A program made the position numbers and the translations under genes. 64,000 nt of DNA from a bacterium UBP14_UBA6098 (GTDB taxonomy: Bacteria > UBP14 > UBA6098): contig DIWU01000020.1 in NCBI GenBank assembly GCA_002428525.1, positions 1 to 64,000 on the forward strand. Direction: 5' to 3'. Position 1 is the stretch's first letter, and each line of letters opens with the position of its first letter. The notes beneath the pieces were generated by a model. The model did not search any database, was not told the DNA's origin, and saw only the letters and a list, made by a program, of their open reading frames with translations. Shown in pieces: positions 25,071 through 35,034 of the stretch.

Positions 25071-27938
25071 ATGTTGAAACTGACGCTTAGAAACGTTGTA
25101 TTCTTGCTGTTGCCGCTCGTCCTCGCGATCGGAACCGCCTCGGGGATACGCTTCAGGCCCGAGCTTGACGACTGGCTCTCCGATCGCGATTCCCTTATTG
25201 CCGGTATCGAGGAGAAATCGCCGCCCTTCGGATTCATCGACAGAAGGGGTGAGCCCGATGGATTCAATATCGATATCGCACGGTTGTTGGAGGATATTGC
25301 CGAGAAAAAGATATCTTTTTTCTACGCCCCTCATAGCGAGCTTATCTCCGCTTTGGATTCAGGCCGTATCGATTTCATTATTGGGATCGACAAGACAGCT
25401 AAACTCTCGGAGAGACTTGTTTTTCTCGAAAGGGTCTTATACAACGAATACATCCTCTATATTCCGCAAGGCTCGAAACAACCCTCCGGAATGAGCGATC
25501 TCGACAGCCTTCGGATCGGCTATAAAAAGGATTCCCCTGTTTCCGATATTCTCTTGGAAACTCCCGAGATAATCGCTATCGAGTTCGATTCGGACTCGCT
25601 CGGTCTCGATAAAGTTACTCGAAAAGAGATCGATGGCTATATAAGTTCAATTTTGATATGCGATTATATTATTTTACTTAATAAGTGGAGTAATAAAATC
25701 GCGTCAAGTCACAGTATAGTATTTAAATACGACTATACTATCGCCCTCCCTGAGTCATCGCCCGAGTTGAAATCGATTCTGGAAACATCCCTTTCAAGAA
25801 TGCTTGTGAGTTCGGAATTCAAAGAGATACAAGCCAAATGGTTCGGCGGTGCCGAAACGAGGATTGTTAATCAGCCCACGTCTTGGATATTCCTCGGTTT
25901 CACCTTGGTTTTCGTATTGATATTGATATTTTTTGCCCATTCCAGAGCTCAAGCGCTATTTTCTCTTAGGTTAGAGGCCAAGAAAAACGATGCTTTGATG
26001 AAGAAAATATCCGAGCTGAATATTCTCAAGAATACCTTTTTCAAGGCCGCTGATAACGGGAATATTGGAATTTTCACGCTCTCCGACGAGGACGGTATAG
26101 AGGCAAAGTTCATCGATGTGAACGGCGCGATGACGGACATCACTGGTTTTGATGAATCCGCGCTTCTTAAGATGAGTTTTATGGGCATATTCGAGGGGGA
26201 AGACCGCGATAAGGTTATCGAGCGCTATAGGCTTCGCCGCGGCGGAGAGGTTCAGCCGGAATCCTATGATATCGAGTCTGTCCGCGCCGACGGCGAGCGA
26301 ATCCCAATCGAGCTATTCGTGAAAACCATCCAGACCTCCGATAAGCTCCTCACTATCGGTATTATGCGGGATATTTCGCGTCTCAGGACGCTACAGGACA
26401 AGCTCAGCCGTTCCGATCAAAATTTCCGCGAGATGCTATCCGGTCTGCCTCAGGGCGCGGTCGTGCTGAACAAAGAGCGAATAATTTACCTAAACAATGC
26501 CTTCCGCAAGCTTGTCGGCAAAGCCCCCGAGGAGATCCGCGCCTTTGGGATAGAGAAGCTGATCTCGCCGGCGCACCGATCGAAGGTTGAGCGCGTGATC
26601 GATAACCTCCTTTCCGGTCGGGAAGCCCCGAAGGAGATGGATATCGAGCTTATCGGCCCGCGCAACGACCTCATCCTCACCTCGACGAGGCTCCGGCCGA
26701 TAGACTATTTCGGCGAAAAGGCCGCAATTCTGATCTTCGAGAACCTCTCCGAGGAGGAGCGGCTCCGCAAGCGGCTCGGAATCGAGAACCGAGTCGAGGG
26801 CTTGGGCAAGATCACCGAGCATGTTGTTCTCGAATACAACAACACGCTGATGGGGATTTTGGGGGCGATTTCTCATCTGAGAGACGAGATAGGCGATGAT
26901 GTTAATCTCGCGGAGTATATCGATATTGTCGAAAAGGACGCGGAACGTGCCGCGGTGCTTACACAGAAGTTGCTCAATTTCTCGAAGGATACCGAGAACC
27001 GCCCGGGCGATATTTTATCCATTCATAAAGTCATACGCGACGCCCTTGCACTGACTCCCGGGAACGATCATCCCGCAATTTCAGTCAAAACCGAATTAGA
27101 AGCGCGGCCGGATACAATCTTCGGCAACCTCTCTCAAATACATCAGGCAGTGCTGAACCTCATTGTCAACGCGGTCGAGGCGATGGGCGAGAAGGGAGAG
27201 CTTTGTGTCAAAACCTCTAACTTCAAGTCGGACAGCTCCTTCCTCGCGAATCATCCTGAGGCGCAGAACACGCGCTATATCAGAATCGATTTCATCGACA
27301 ACGGCCCGGGAATCCCCGCGAACCTGCTCGAAAATATCTTCGAGCCATTCTTCACGACAAAGGAATTCGGGGCGGGCGCCGGATTAGGCCTTTCCTTGGT
27401 GTATAAAGTTGCGAAGCGGCATAGGGGCTTTGTCGATGTCGAATCCGAAAAGGGCAAGGGTAGCAAATTCACGCTCTATCTACCTGAAGAGATTCAAGAG
27501 GCCGCAGAGGTTGACGATTCGAAAAACCTTCCAATCGGCAACGAAACGATTCTGGTAATAGACGACGAGCCGCATATTCGCACTATTCTCAAGGCCTTGC
27601 TGACTAAGCTCGGTTACGAGGTTCTGCTCGCCTCCGAGGGCCGCGAGGCTATCGAAATCGTCAAATCCAAGCATGGGCAAATCGATCTTATCCTCCTCGA
27701 TGTTGTTATGCCGGGGATGAGCGGCCTCGATGTTTTCGAGGCGATAAAGACCCTTCAACCGAATAGCAAGGTCATAATCTCCACCGGCTACGCCAAAGAA
27801 GAAACTGTTAGCGATATGATTCGCAACGGTGCCGAGGCCCTCGTGCGAAAACCCTACCGAGCCGCTACTATTTCGCGTGCGATAAGGCAGGTTCTCGATG
27901 CGGGCGGCGCGGTCGAAGAGGGGCGGGGAAATGACTAA
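25071..27938 (+). CDS. Hybrid sensor kinase lacking the canonical phosphoacceptor histidine
   Basis: A 955-residue inner-membrane sensor. In order: signal/first membrane segment (1-25), a periplasmic solute-binding (SBP_bac_3-like) domain starting PPFGFIDRRGEPDGFNID, a membrane segment near 272-292, two PAS domains (about 325-440 and 450-565), a dimerisation helix, a HATPase domain with N-box LNLIVNAVEAM (near 689), DNGPGIP and GAGLGLSLV, and a receiver domain from about 829 with VIDDEPH, LLDVVMPGMSG and VRKPYR. The H-box should read AHDFNN but is VLEYNN, with leucine at 587; the nearest histidine is 584. The kinase may use another residue, or signal in trans. The next gene overlaps its end. 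Confidence 0.85.
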   Translation: MLKLTLRNVVFLLLPLVLAIGTASGIRFRPELDDWLSDRDSLIAGIEEKSPPFGFIDRRGEPDGFNIDIARLLEDIAEKKISFFYAPHSELISALDSGRIDFIIGIDKTAKLSERLVFLERVLYNEYILYIPQGSKQPSGMSDLDSLRIGYKKDSPVSDILLETPEIIAIEFDSDSLGLDKVTRKEIDGYISSILICDYIILLNKWSNKIASSHSIVFKYDYTIALPESSPELKSILETSLSRMLVSSEFKEIQAKWFGGAETRIVNQPTSWIFLGFTLVFVLILIFFAHSRAQALFSLRLEAKKNDALMKKISELNILKNTFFKAADNGNIGIFTLSDEDGIEAKFIDVNGAMTDITGFDESALLKMSFMGIFEGEDRDKVIERYRLRRGGEVQPESYDIESVRADGERIPIELFVKTIQTSDKLLTIGIMRDISRLRTLQDKLSRSDQNFREMLSGLPQGAVVLNKERIIYLNNAFRKLVGKAPEEIRAFGIEKLISPAHRSKVERVIDNLLSGREAPKEMDIELIGPRNDLILTSTRLRPIDYFGEKAAILIFENLSEEERLRKRLGIENRVEGLGKITEHVVLEYNNTLMGILGAISHLRDEIGDDVNLAEYIDIVEKDAERAAVLTQKLLNFSKDTENRPGDILSIHKVIRDALALTPGNDHPAISVKTELEARPDTIFGNLSQIHQAVLNLIVNAVEAMGEKGELCVKTSNFKSDSSFLANHPEAQNTRYIRIDFIDNGPGIPANLLENIFEPFFTTKEFGAGAGLGLSLVYKVAKRHRGFVDVESEKGKGSKFTLYLPEEIQEAAEVDDSKNLPIGNETILVIDDEPHIRTILKALLTKLGYEVLLASEGREAIEIVKSKHGQIDLILLDVVMPGMSGLDVFEAIKTLQPNSKVIISTGYAKEETVSDMIRNGAEALVRKPYRAATISRAIRQVLDAGGAVEEGRGND

Positions 27939-28224
27939 TATCTGGGATCTTCATTGGTTTTTCTATCTTTTAGGTTTCATCTTCCTTCCTCGTATTAACC
28001 TGCTGTTATTGTGGTATTTTCAGGGCGGCAACCTTTGGACCTATCCATGGGAGCTTTATATTGCCGGTTGGCTTTGCATGCCGCGGACATTCACCGGCCT
28101 TTTAGTCGCATTCACAACTCAGCAATACAAAGTCGGTGTTTTGCTGACTATTCTCGGTTTCATTATAGACGGCGGCACAAAATACGGTTGGCAAAGGCTT
28201 CGCAGGCGCCGGAGGGACGGGTGA
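27931..28224 (+). CDS. Small membrane protein, unknown function
   Basis: A 97-residue protein with three hydrophobic segments (FYLLGFIFLPRINLLLLWYF; IAGWLCMPRTFTGLLVAF; VGVLLTILGFIIDGG) and an arginine-rich end. It overlaps the sensor kinase stop by eight bases. A longer in-frame start upstream would lie deep inside the kinase gene and is less likely. No family is recognised. Confidence 0.55.
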   Translation: MTNIWDLHWFFYLLGFIFLPRINLLLLWYFQGGNLWTYPWELYIAGWLCMPRTFTGLLVAFTTQQYKVGVLLTILGFIIDGGTKYGWQRLRRRRRDG

Positions 28225-28231
28225 TGCCGAC

Positions 28232-28954
28232 TTGTTGAGACCTGAAACAGAAAATTGGTCCTTGATCGATGAACGAGTTGATTCCGGTGAACGGAATATG
28301 GCCTTCGACGCCGCGTTATTGCAGTCCGCTATCGAGGGCGCGATCGCCCCTACTCTAAGGTTTTTCGACTGGTCGCGTCCGACTGTCACTATCGGCTATG
28401 GCCAACCGCGCACCGATATCGATTTCGCGGCTATCTCCCGAGGGGGGCTGGATTTCGCCGTTCGCCCGACTGGCGGGCGGGCGGTTCTGCATTGGGACGA
28501 ACTGACCTATTCCGTGACGATTCCCACGGGGCACGCTATCGCAGAGCTTTCGGTATTGGAAAGCTACAAGCTGATCTCCCTCGCTCTTGCCGCCGGTCTC
28601 AAGCGCTTGGGTCTCGAAATCGATCTCGCAAAGGGCGAGGCGGGCGGACATAAGAACCCCTCTTGCTTCTCCTCGACGAGCAGGTTCGAGATCGCCAGCG
28701 CGGGGAGAAAACTGGTAGGGAGCGCCCAGCGGCGCAAAAGAGGAGCGCTTCTCCAACAAGGCTCTATACCCATCGGCCCCCAGTTCAGAAGACTGCCCGA
28801 GTTTTTCTCCGCGAAAAACGACTTAGGCGAGCTTACCGATAAATCGACGTGCATCTCGGAGTGTATAGAAAACCCGCCCTCTCGAACTGAGATGATTGCC
28901 TCGATTGTCGCGGGTTTCGAAGAAGCTCTTGGAATTAGATTTGAACAACAATAG
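28232..28954 (+). CDS. Lipoate-protein ligase A (BPL/LplA family) protein
   Basis: A 240-residue member of the biotin/lipoate ligase family, which attaches lipoate or octanoate to lipoyl domains. It has SGERNMAFDAAL at the front, the signature RPTGGRAVLHWDELTYSV, and the catalytic-lysine segment GRKLVGSAQRR followed by LLQQGSI. The start is a TTG, eight bases past the previous stop; the family pattern requires residues upstream of any later ATG. Whether it works as a ligase or an octanoyltransferase (LipM-like) is not decidable here. Confidence 0.85.
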   Translation: MLRPETENWSLIDERVDSGERNMAFDAALLQSAIEGAIAPTLRFFDWSRPTVTIGYGQPRTDIDFAAISRGGLDFAVRPTGGRAVLHWDELTYSVTIPTGHAIAELSVLESYKLISLALAAGLKRLGLEIDLAKGEAGGHKNPSCFSSTSRFEIASAGRKLVGSAQRRKRGALLQQGSIPIGPQFRRLPEFFSAKNDLGELTDKSTCISECIENPPSRTEMIASIVAGFEEALGIRFEQQ

Positions 28955-28997
28955 TCGTTTAGTGAATATGAAAATCGGTCAAAAAAACAGAAATACC

Positions 28998-29026
28998 TTG
29001 ACACTTGTAAGTTGCCGAAATATTAT
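28998..29026 (+). promoter_or_regulatory. Strong sigma70-type promoter of the TonB receptor operon
   Basis: TTGACA (28998-29003), 17-bp spacer, TATTAT (29021-29026). Expected start near 29033, leaving about 87 bases of leader with a small CCGG-AAAAA-CCGG hairpin and a GGGGAGG ribosome-binding site before the ATG at 29120. Confidence 0.7.
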
Positions 29027-29119
29027 ATCAAAGTTAAATTTTTGTTGTTCGAGGGCACCGGAAAAACCGGCGTCCGATTTTTACGAAATAAACAAATTCT
29101 AAATAGCAGGGGAGGTTCA

Positions 29120-32100
29120 ATGGTGCACAAACGCGCCCCATTCATAACGATACCTTTAGCTACGCTTTTACTCGCGGTTTCACTTTGGTCGGCCACGACC
29201 GGAAAGATCGCCGGCACAGTGGTCGATGCGAGCACGGGCGAGCCTCTGATTGGCGTCAATGTTCAGGTTTTCGGTGATTCCGACGACCTCATCGGTGGCG
29301 CCGCAACCGATTTCGACGGTAGATACTTCATCCTGAATGTCCGACCCGGAATGTATAAGGTGAAGGCCTCCTACGTCGGATATAATTCAGTCACTCAGAC
29401 CAATGTCGTCGTGTCATCCGACAGGACTTCGACTATCGACTTCAAACTCGATCAATCGGTGATCAAATCCGAGGAGATCGTTATTACCGCCCAGAAGAAG
29501 CAGGTCGAACTCGATGTGACAACCTCTTCGAGCACCACAACTCAAGACCAAATCGAGAACATGCCGGTTAGCTCGGTCGAGGAAATTCTTCAGGTGAAGG
29601 CCGGAATCGTCGAGCATCAGGGCGAGCTTCATATGCGCGGCGGTCGCGCGCGCGAGGTCGCCTATATGGTCGATGGTATGCCGGTCACCGATCCGACCTA
29701 CGGCTACCAAGGCCTCAAGGTCTCGACCTCGAGCGTTCAAGAGGTGACGGTTCAGACCGGAAGCTACAACGCCGAATACGGTGGCGCGCTTTCCGGAATC
29801 GTCAATATTGTAACCCGCGACGGCGATCCGAACAAGTTCAGCGGAAGCGCAAATTTCCAAACCGACGATCTCGGATTCGACGCGCTCAATAAGTGGTCAA
29901 CCAATTCCGACAAGCTCGAGTTCACACTTTCAGGCCCTGAACCGATTTCCACCTATCTACTCCCATTAGTTGGCTTGGAAATTCCCAGAACCAAGAGGAT
30001 CAGCTATTTCCTCTCGGTCACCGGAGAGAATACCGATACGAGACTGCCGTATAATTACCTTTGGGACAATGAAGAGCATGTCGCCTCGAAATACGAGATA
30101 ACCACGCCCTATAAGATCGATTACGGCTGGTTCGGTTTCTTCCCCGAGAGGCGTTACAACGAATACAATTTCACATTGAAACTCAAGCAACGCCTTTCGC
30201 CCTCGATGACATACAATATCACCGGCACGGGCAACTGGACGAAGAACAGGGATTGGTCTTGGGAATATCAATACACCCCGATGACAGCTCACATTCAAGA
30301 GCGTCAGGCCTATCAACTCAGCGCGAGATGGACGCACACCCTCTCGCCGAAGACCTTCTACGAGATCAGAGCGGGCTATTTATACACGAATATGGACTAT
30401 CTCCCCGGCGGCCAAGATCCGGACTACTTCGCGGTCGATAGCTCATATTGGGGTAGCCTCGACGACTGGGTCGATCTTAACGGCGACGGAGTCGCTCAGG
30501 TGCGCGTCAAATGGTGGGATTCCAACCGCAACGGCCAGTGGGATTGGTTCGAGTATTGGGAACCGCTGATCGACCGTGTCGATACTATTTGGGCGAACCC
30601 CGAGAGAACGGCTATCACCTCGATAGATACTGTTTTCATCGATGATAGACCCCCGATGGTTGGCGAAGAGCCTTGGTATGAGGTTAACGACAACGGCGTT
30701 TTCGAACCCCGTCAGACCAACTGGAACAGCTACGTCTCTGCGTTGCCGTTGGATAGAGCTGAACCTTTCATGGATGGAGAGCCTTTCCGCGACGGAATGC
30801 CTTTCAGTATGGGCTTTTACGGTGAATTGATGCGCGGAGCGCCGGTCATCAAAGACGACACGATGTGGGTCGATCTTAACGGCAACAATATCTCCGAAAT
30901 CGGCGAGTTTACTTTCGGATCTTATTTTTACAATGATGAATCTATGCCCACTTCGATGCATATCGCCCTCGAGGAAACAACATGGAACGATTGGAACAAT
31001 AACAGTAGTGCCGACTGGGGCGAATATCGCGATATCAACGGTGATGGAACCTTCACGGTCCGTAATAGCATCTGTGACTTCATCGATGCCAATGGAAACG
31101 GTGTTTATGATCTCGGCGAAGAGGGCGAGGCCTTCCTTGACCTGAACGGAAACGGCAGATGGGATGGCGAAAACTACATTCGCGACGATTACGAACCCTA
31201 TATCGATCTCAACGGCAACGGCAAGTGGGACGACACCGACGGCTTCCTCGATCGCGGGTTCAACCGTTATGCCTATTGGCATCGCAGGGAGACCAATGTT
31301 ATCATGGCTAAGGCCGATCTAACCTCACAGGTCGATAACAGCAACCAGATCAAGACCGGACTCGAGTTCCAATATATTAATATGAATATGAGCGAAATCC
31401 AGTATCCAGAATTTAAATACGACAGGGAACCGGACGGACAGCTCTACGAGTTGCACGGTGTTTTCCGTAGCTTCTACGAAAGATCGCCGAAGCAGTTCGC
31501 ATATTATATTCAGGATAAGATGGAATACGGCGGCCTTATCGCCAATATCGGCCTGAGGCTCGATGTTTTCCTCCAAGCCGGAGAGGTGCTCGAGGATTCC
31601 GTTTCGCAACAGCTCATCTCGATCCTGCCCGATTACGACCAGATATATAAATCCCAAAGCAGGGTCAGCCCGCGCCTCGGAATGAGCTATCCGATCACGG
31701 ACAAATCTAAGCTGTTCTTTAGCTATGCGCATCTTTACCAGCTTCCGGGATACGATAACTTCTATCAAACCCCGACTCAGGCCAGCCGCGCCGGAAGGCT
31801 TCTCGGCAACCCGAACCTCGGCTACGAGAAGACTGTTATCTATGAGATGGGCGTCGCTTACGGCATCACGAAGGACATTACACTCGAGTTCTCGGGATAT
31901 TATAAGGATATCTACGGCCTCCTAAACACGACGCACACTCAGGTCGGCCCTCTTGAGCAGGATGTTTATGAAAACCTCGATTATGCCCGTAGCAGAGGTT
32001 TCGAGTTCACAGCGCGTAAGAACTATTCTAATAGATGGATGCTCGAAGGCAATTATCAGTTTGCCTATGCCTTCGGAAAATCGAGCTCGGATCGTAGCGG

Positions 32101-32620
32101 CTACGACGCCCTCTTCGACCAAAGCGCGATTCCGCTTCAAGACCTTCCCTTGGACTGGGATGAAAGGCATCAAATCAGCGTCGTCGCGGACTACCGTGTT
32201 CTCAAGGACGATCACCCGGTTGTTTTCGGCCTCAAGATTCCCGACCAGTGGGGTATTAATCTGATCTTCCAATATGGAAGCGGATTCCCCTATACACCGG
32301 ATATAAAGAACCCGAACTGGACCCCCGAACCGGGCGAAAAGTCTTGGGAGCGCGAGAACGCCCTTCGTATGCCGGCACATTACAACATCGACCTGAAATT
32401 CAATAAGGATTTCGCGTTCAAGAGTATGAATTACTCCTTCTTCCTTCTCGTCTCGAACCTGACGAACCAGCGCAATGTCGAATCTGTTTACAGCCAGACA
32501 GGAGAGCCGGACGATCCCTACAACGAGGAGGGCGAGGATATAGTTTACGATTGGGCTCTCGATCCCACGCATTGGAGCGCGGAGCGCAATATCCGTTTCG
32601 GTTTCGAGGTTCGTTGGTAA
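29120..32620 (+). CDS. TonB-dependent receptor with EF-hand-like calcium loops
   Basis: A 1166-residue outer-membrane receptor. It has a signal peptide, an N-terminal carboxypeptidase-regulatory-like domain (GKIAGTVVDASTGEPLIGVN, then DFDGRYFI), and a plug domain with RGGRAREVAYMVDG and GALSGIVNIVT. The beta-barrel ends in IRFGFEVRW, a typical terminal aromatic. The start is set by GGGGAGG. Between about residues 452 and 715 lies a long predicted extracellular stretch with at least six loops of the EF-hand form DxNxNGxxDxxE (for example DANGNGVYDLGE). The substrate is unknown; such receptors import large or metal-bound nutrients, or act in export in FCB bacteria. It is the first gene of a four-gene operon. 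Confidence 0.88.
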   Translation: MVHKRAPFITIPLATLLLAVSLWSATTGKIAGTVVDASTGEPLIGVNVQVFGDSDDLIGGAATDFDGRYFILNVRPGMYKVKASYVGYNSVTQTNVVVSSDRTSTIDFKLDQSVIKSEEIVITAQKKQVELDVTTSSSTTTQDQIENMPVSSVEEILQVKAGIVEHQGELHMRGGRAREVAYMVDGMPVTDPTYGYQGLKVSTSSVQEVTVQTGSYNAEYGGALSGIVNIVTRDGDPNKFSGSANFQTDDLGFDALNKWSTNSDKLEFTLSGPEPISTYLLPLVGLEIPRTKRISYFLSVTGENTDTRLPYNYLWDNEEHVASKYEITTPYKIDYGWFGFFPERRYNEYNFTLKLKQRLSPSMTYNITGTGNWTKNRDWSWEYQYTPMTAHIQERQAYQLSARWTHTLSPKTFYEIRAGYLYTNMDYLPGGQDPDYFAVDSSYWGSLDDWVDLNGDGVAQVRVKWWDSNRNGQWDWFEYWEPLIDRVDTIWANPERTAITSIDTVFIDDRPPMVGEEPWYEVNDNGVFEPRQTNWNSYVSALPLDRAEPFMDGEPFRDGMPFSMGFYGELMRGAPVIKDDTMWVDLNGNNISEIGEFTFGSYFYNDESMPTSMHIALEETTWNDWNNNSSADWGEYRDINGDGTFTVRNSICDFIDANGNGVYDLGEEGEAFLDLNGNGRWDGENYIRDDYEPYIDLNGNGKWDDTDGFLDRGFNRYAYWHRRETNVIMAKADLTSQVDNSNQIKTGLEFQYINMNMSEIQYPEFKYDREPDGQLYELHGVFRSFYERSPKQFAYYIQDKMEYGGLIANIGLRLDVFLQAGEVLEDSVSQQLISILPDYDQIYKSQSRVSPRLGMSYPITDKSKLFFSYAHLYQLPGYDNFYQTPTQASRAGRLLGNPNLGYEKTVIYEMGVAYGITKDITLEFSGYYKDIYGLLNTTHTQVGPLEQDVYENLDYARSRGFEFTARKNYSNRWMLEGNYQFAYAFGKSSSDRSGYDALFDQSAIPLQDLPLDWDERHQISVVADYRVLKDDHPVVFGLKIPDQWGINLIFQYGSGFPYTPDIKNPNWTPEPGEKSWERENALRMPAHYNIDLKFNKDFAFKSMNYSFFLLVSNLTNQRNVESVYSQTGEPDDPYNEEGEDIVYDWALDPTHWSAERNIRFGFEVRW

Positions 32621-32650
32621 AAATGAGTATTTGCGATATAAGGAGTCGAT

Positions 32651-35023
32651 ATGAAGTTTAAACTAAACGCACTATTGCTCATCAGTCTTGTGCTGATGTT
32701 CGCTGTCGGGGCGTTCGCCGGGAAATCTCCCTCCGAGAATCGGAAGGCGAGAAAACGGCCTGCGGTTATGCAGGTTGCCACCGACGAGAAGAGCCACGAT
32801 GTCGGGCAACTTCATCTGACAGTCTCAAACTGGGGCTTCTTCGGAAGCCAGCGCGGAGAGGATGATCCGTCTCTGTGTATTATTTACCAAGAAGGTGACA
32901 ACGCAGGGGAATGCCGTCCTTCGGCGGAGTATCCCGGCGGTTCGGGTATCGAATACCTCTTTCAAGGCGCGCTTTGGATCGGCGCGGTTGTCAGCGGCGA
33001 TACCTTGGTCAGCGTCGGAGAGGACGGCTGGTTCACTAATGTGAACGAGTTCTTCCCCGGTTACAATCAAGAAACCGATACTATAATGTATAAGACAATT
33101 CTATCCGGCGACTCTACCGCTATTAGCGAACAGGATTTTATCGCCACAATGACGGATACGGTCAAGAATCCGGACTTCGTGCCTGCAGAGCACAGGCCTA
33201 TCGGTGTTCGTGTCGAACAACGCTCCGTATCGTGGTCTTATAATTATGCCAAGAACTTCATCATCATCGACTACTGGATTGAAAATATTCGCACCGACGG
33301 CGCCGCGATCCGCGATGCTTATGTCGGCATATATATCGATGGCGATGTCGGACATATCAATAAACCGGAATACGCTCAGGACGATATCACGGGTTTCCTC
33401 GAATTCATCACCGACGATATCACCGGTGCGACGAGTTATGTCAACACGGCTTGGCTTGCGGACAACGACGGCGATCCTACCTCTGACGGCCGCTTCGACG
33501 AGTTCTCGCCGACCGGCGCGCTCGGTGTAGCTGTTCTTCGCGTTGGGGACACGCGACTTGAGGAACTGGATTACTCCTTCAACTGGTGGGTCTCAAACAC
33601 AAACGAAGACCTCGACTGGGGGCCGTATCTAAGAGATTATACCGCTTGGGGTTGGGACGGCACTCCCGAGACCGATAAGATGAAATATCAGGTCATGAGC
33701 AACCGCGAATTCGACTACAACCAAACGGAGATCATCAACCACGCGAGCTATCCCGATTATGCCACGCCGCCGACCTCGCCCTTCAACCTGCCCGAGCTTA
33801 TGCGCGGCGGTTACGACACGAGGTTCCTTTTCTCCTTCGGGCCGTTCACTATCGAGAGCGGACAGACGATTCCGGTGGCTATCGCGATTATGGTCGCCGA
33901 GGATTTCCATATCGACCCGCGAAATGTCGGTATGCCGCCCGGTTCTACATCGATTCCCTCCGGCTGGGATCCATCAAAATTCCAATTCGACGAGGTCGGA
34001 AAATCTACCGAATGGGTTCGCACGGTTTACGGTTTCGAACCACCGGATCCACCTAAATATCAAGGCCCGGTTCCTCCGCCGAGACCGCCGTTCTTCGTCG
34101 AAACCTCGGACAACAGTGTTGAGATTCTTTGGAAGCCGGATACATGCGTGAATTTTTATGACGAGATCACAGAACTCTACGATTTCGAGGGTTTCCGCAT
34201 TTATGTCGGCGAGGCCAATATCGAGAGATACTACACCCCGATTGCCGAATACGATAAGGTCGATTTCATCGATTATACAATCTGGGGGCAGGAGACCAAC
34301 TCTCGCGTAGAGTGTATCGAGGCTCGCACCTCCGGCGGTGTCCTTCATGATCAGGTCCAAAACTGGAGCCTATGCTTGGATACTATCCTCGTCGATGTCG
34401 ATACAATCACCAGCGACACAACATGGAGCTATCCTCGCAGAGATCCCTACGGCACTAACTCCGGCCTTCCCAAGGATAGTGTCCTTGTCGGAGGGGTTTG
34501 GCATTATCGCCATATCCTCACGAACCAGCGCGCCGGCGACGATATCTATATTGCAATGACGGCCTACGATTTCGGCCAGCCGACTCGCGATCTTCTTTCA
34601 CTCGAATCCTCCAAAACGTCTAATAACCTCTGGGTCGTTCCCCGCGGAGCGGCCGAGTCGAGCGACGAGGTTTATGTTGTCCCCAATCCCTATAGGCTCG
34701 ATGCCAATTATGCCGGTCGTGACGGCCTCGATTGGGAGACGCCGGTCGGCAGGGTTTGGACTGAATACTCGCGGAAGATCCGTTTCGCGAACCTGCCGCC
34801 AAGATGTATCGTTAGAATCTACACGCTCGATGGCGATCTCGTTAAAGAGATCGAGCATACCGACCCATCTGTCGGCGAGACCAAAGAGATCATGGTCGGC
34901 GCGGAGGACTGGGACCTCATCAATCGCAACGATCAGGCCATCGCGAGCGGAATCTATATATTCAATGTCGAGAATTTCGACACCGGTAAATATCAACTCG
35001 GCAAATTCGTCATCATCAAATAA
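32651..35023 (+). CDS. Large secreted surface protein with sorting-like C-terminus
   Basis: A 790-residue exported protein with a signal peptide ending at VGAFAG. The front half is beta-rich, with SGIEYLFQGALWIGA and many acidic, aspartate-rich turns. The last 110 residues contain VVPNPYRLD, a RIYTLDGDLVKEI strand and a final KFVIIK, the shape of a FlgD-like/type IX-like tail although the NPFNSS motif is replaced by NPYR. Proteins like this often follow TonB receptors and precede PorV in FCB genomes. Its function is unknown; the operon suggests it is surface cargo of the neighbouring genes. Confidence 0.7.
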   Translation: MKFKLNALLLISLVLMFAVGAFAGKSPSENRKARKRPAVMQVATDEKSHDVGQLHLTVSNWGFFGSQRGEDDPSLCIIYQEGDNAGECRPSAEYPGGSGIEYLFQGALWIGAVVSGDTLVSVGEDGWFTNVNEFFPGYNQETDTIMYKTILSGDSTAISEQDFIATMTDTVKNPDFVPAEHRPIGVRVEQRSVSWSYNYAKNFIIIDYWIENIRTDGAAIRDAYVGIYIDGDVGHINKPEYAQDDITGFLEFITDDITGATSYVNTAWLADNDGDPTSDGRFDEFSPTGALGVAVLRVGDTRLEELDYSFNWWVSNTNEDLDWGPYLRDYTAWGWDGTPETDKMKYQVMSNREFDYNQTEIINHASYPDYATPPTSPFNLPELMRGGYDTRFLFSFGPFTIESGQTIPVAIAIMVAEDFHIDPRNVGMPPGSTSIPSGWDPSKFQFDEVGKSTEWVRTVYGFEPPDPPKYQGPVPPPRPPFFVETSDNSVEILWKPDTCVNFYDEITELYDFEGFRIYVGEANIERYYTPIAEYDKVDFIDYTIWGQETNSRVECIEARTSGGVLHDQVQNWSLCLDTILVDVDTITSDTTWSYPRRDPYGTNSGLPKDSVLVGGVWHYRHILTNQRAGDDIYIAMTAYDFGQPTRDLLSLESSKTSNNLWVVPRGAAESSDEVYVVPNPYRLDANYAGRDGLDWETPVGRVWTEYSRKIRFANLPPRCIVRIYTLDGDLVKEIEHTDPSVGETKEIMVGAEDWDLINRNDQAIASGIYIFNVENFDTGKYQLGKFVIIK

Positions 35024-35034
35024 CGGGGAGAATT

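Noticed and set aside
30443..31282. A 279-residue minus-strand frame opposite the TonB receptor
   Set aside because: It is a shadow of the repeated EF-hand-like coding region; its valine-isoleucine-rich repeats are the complement of the Asp/Asn codons.
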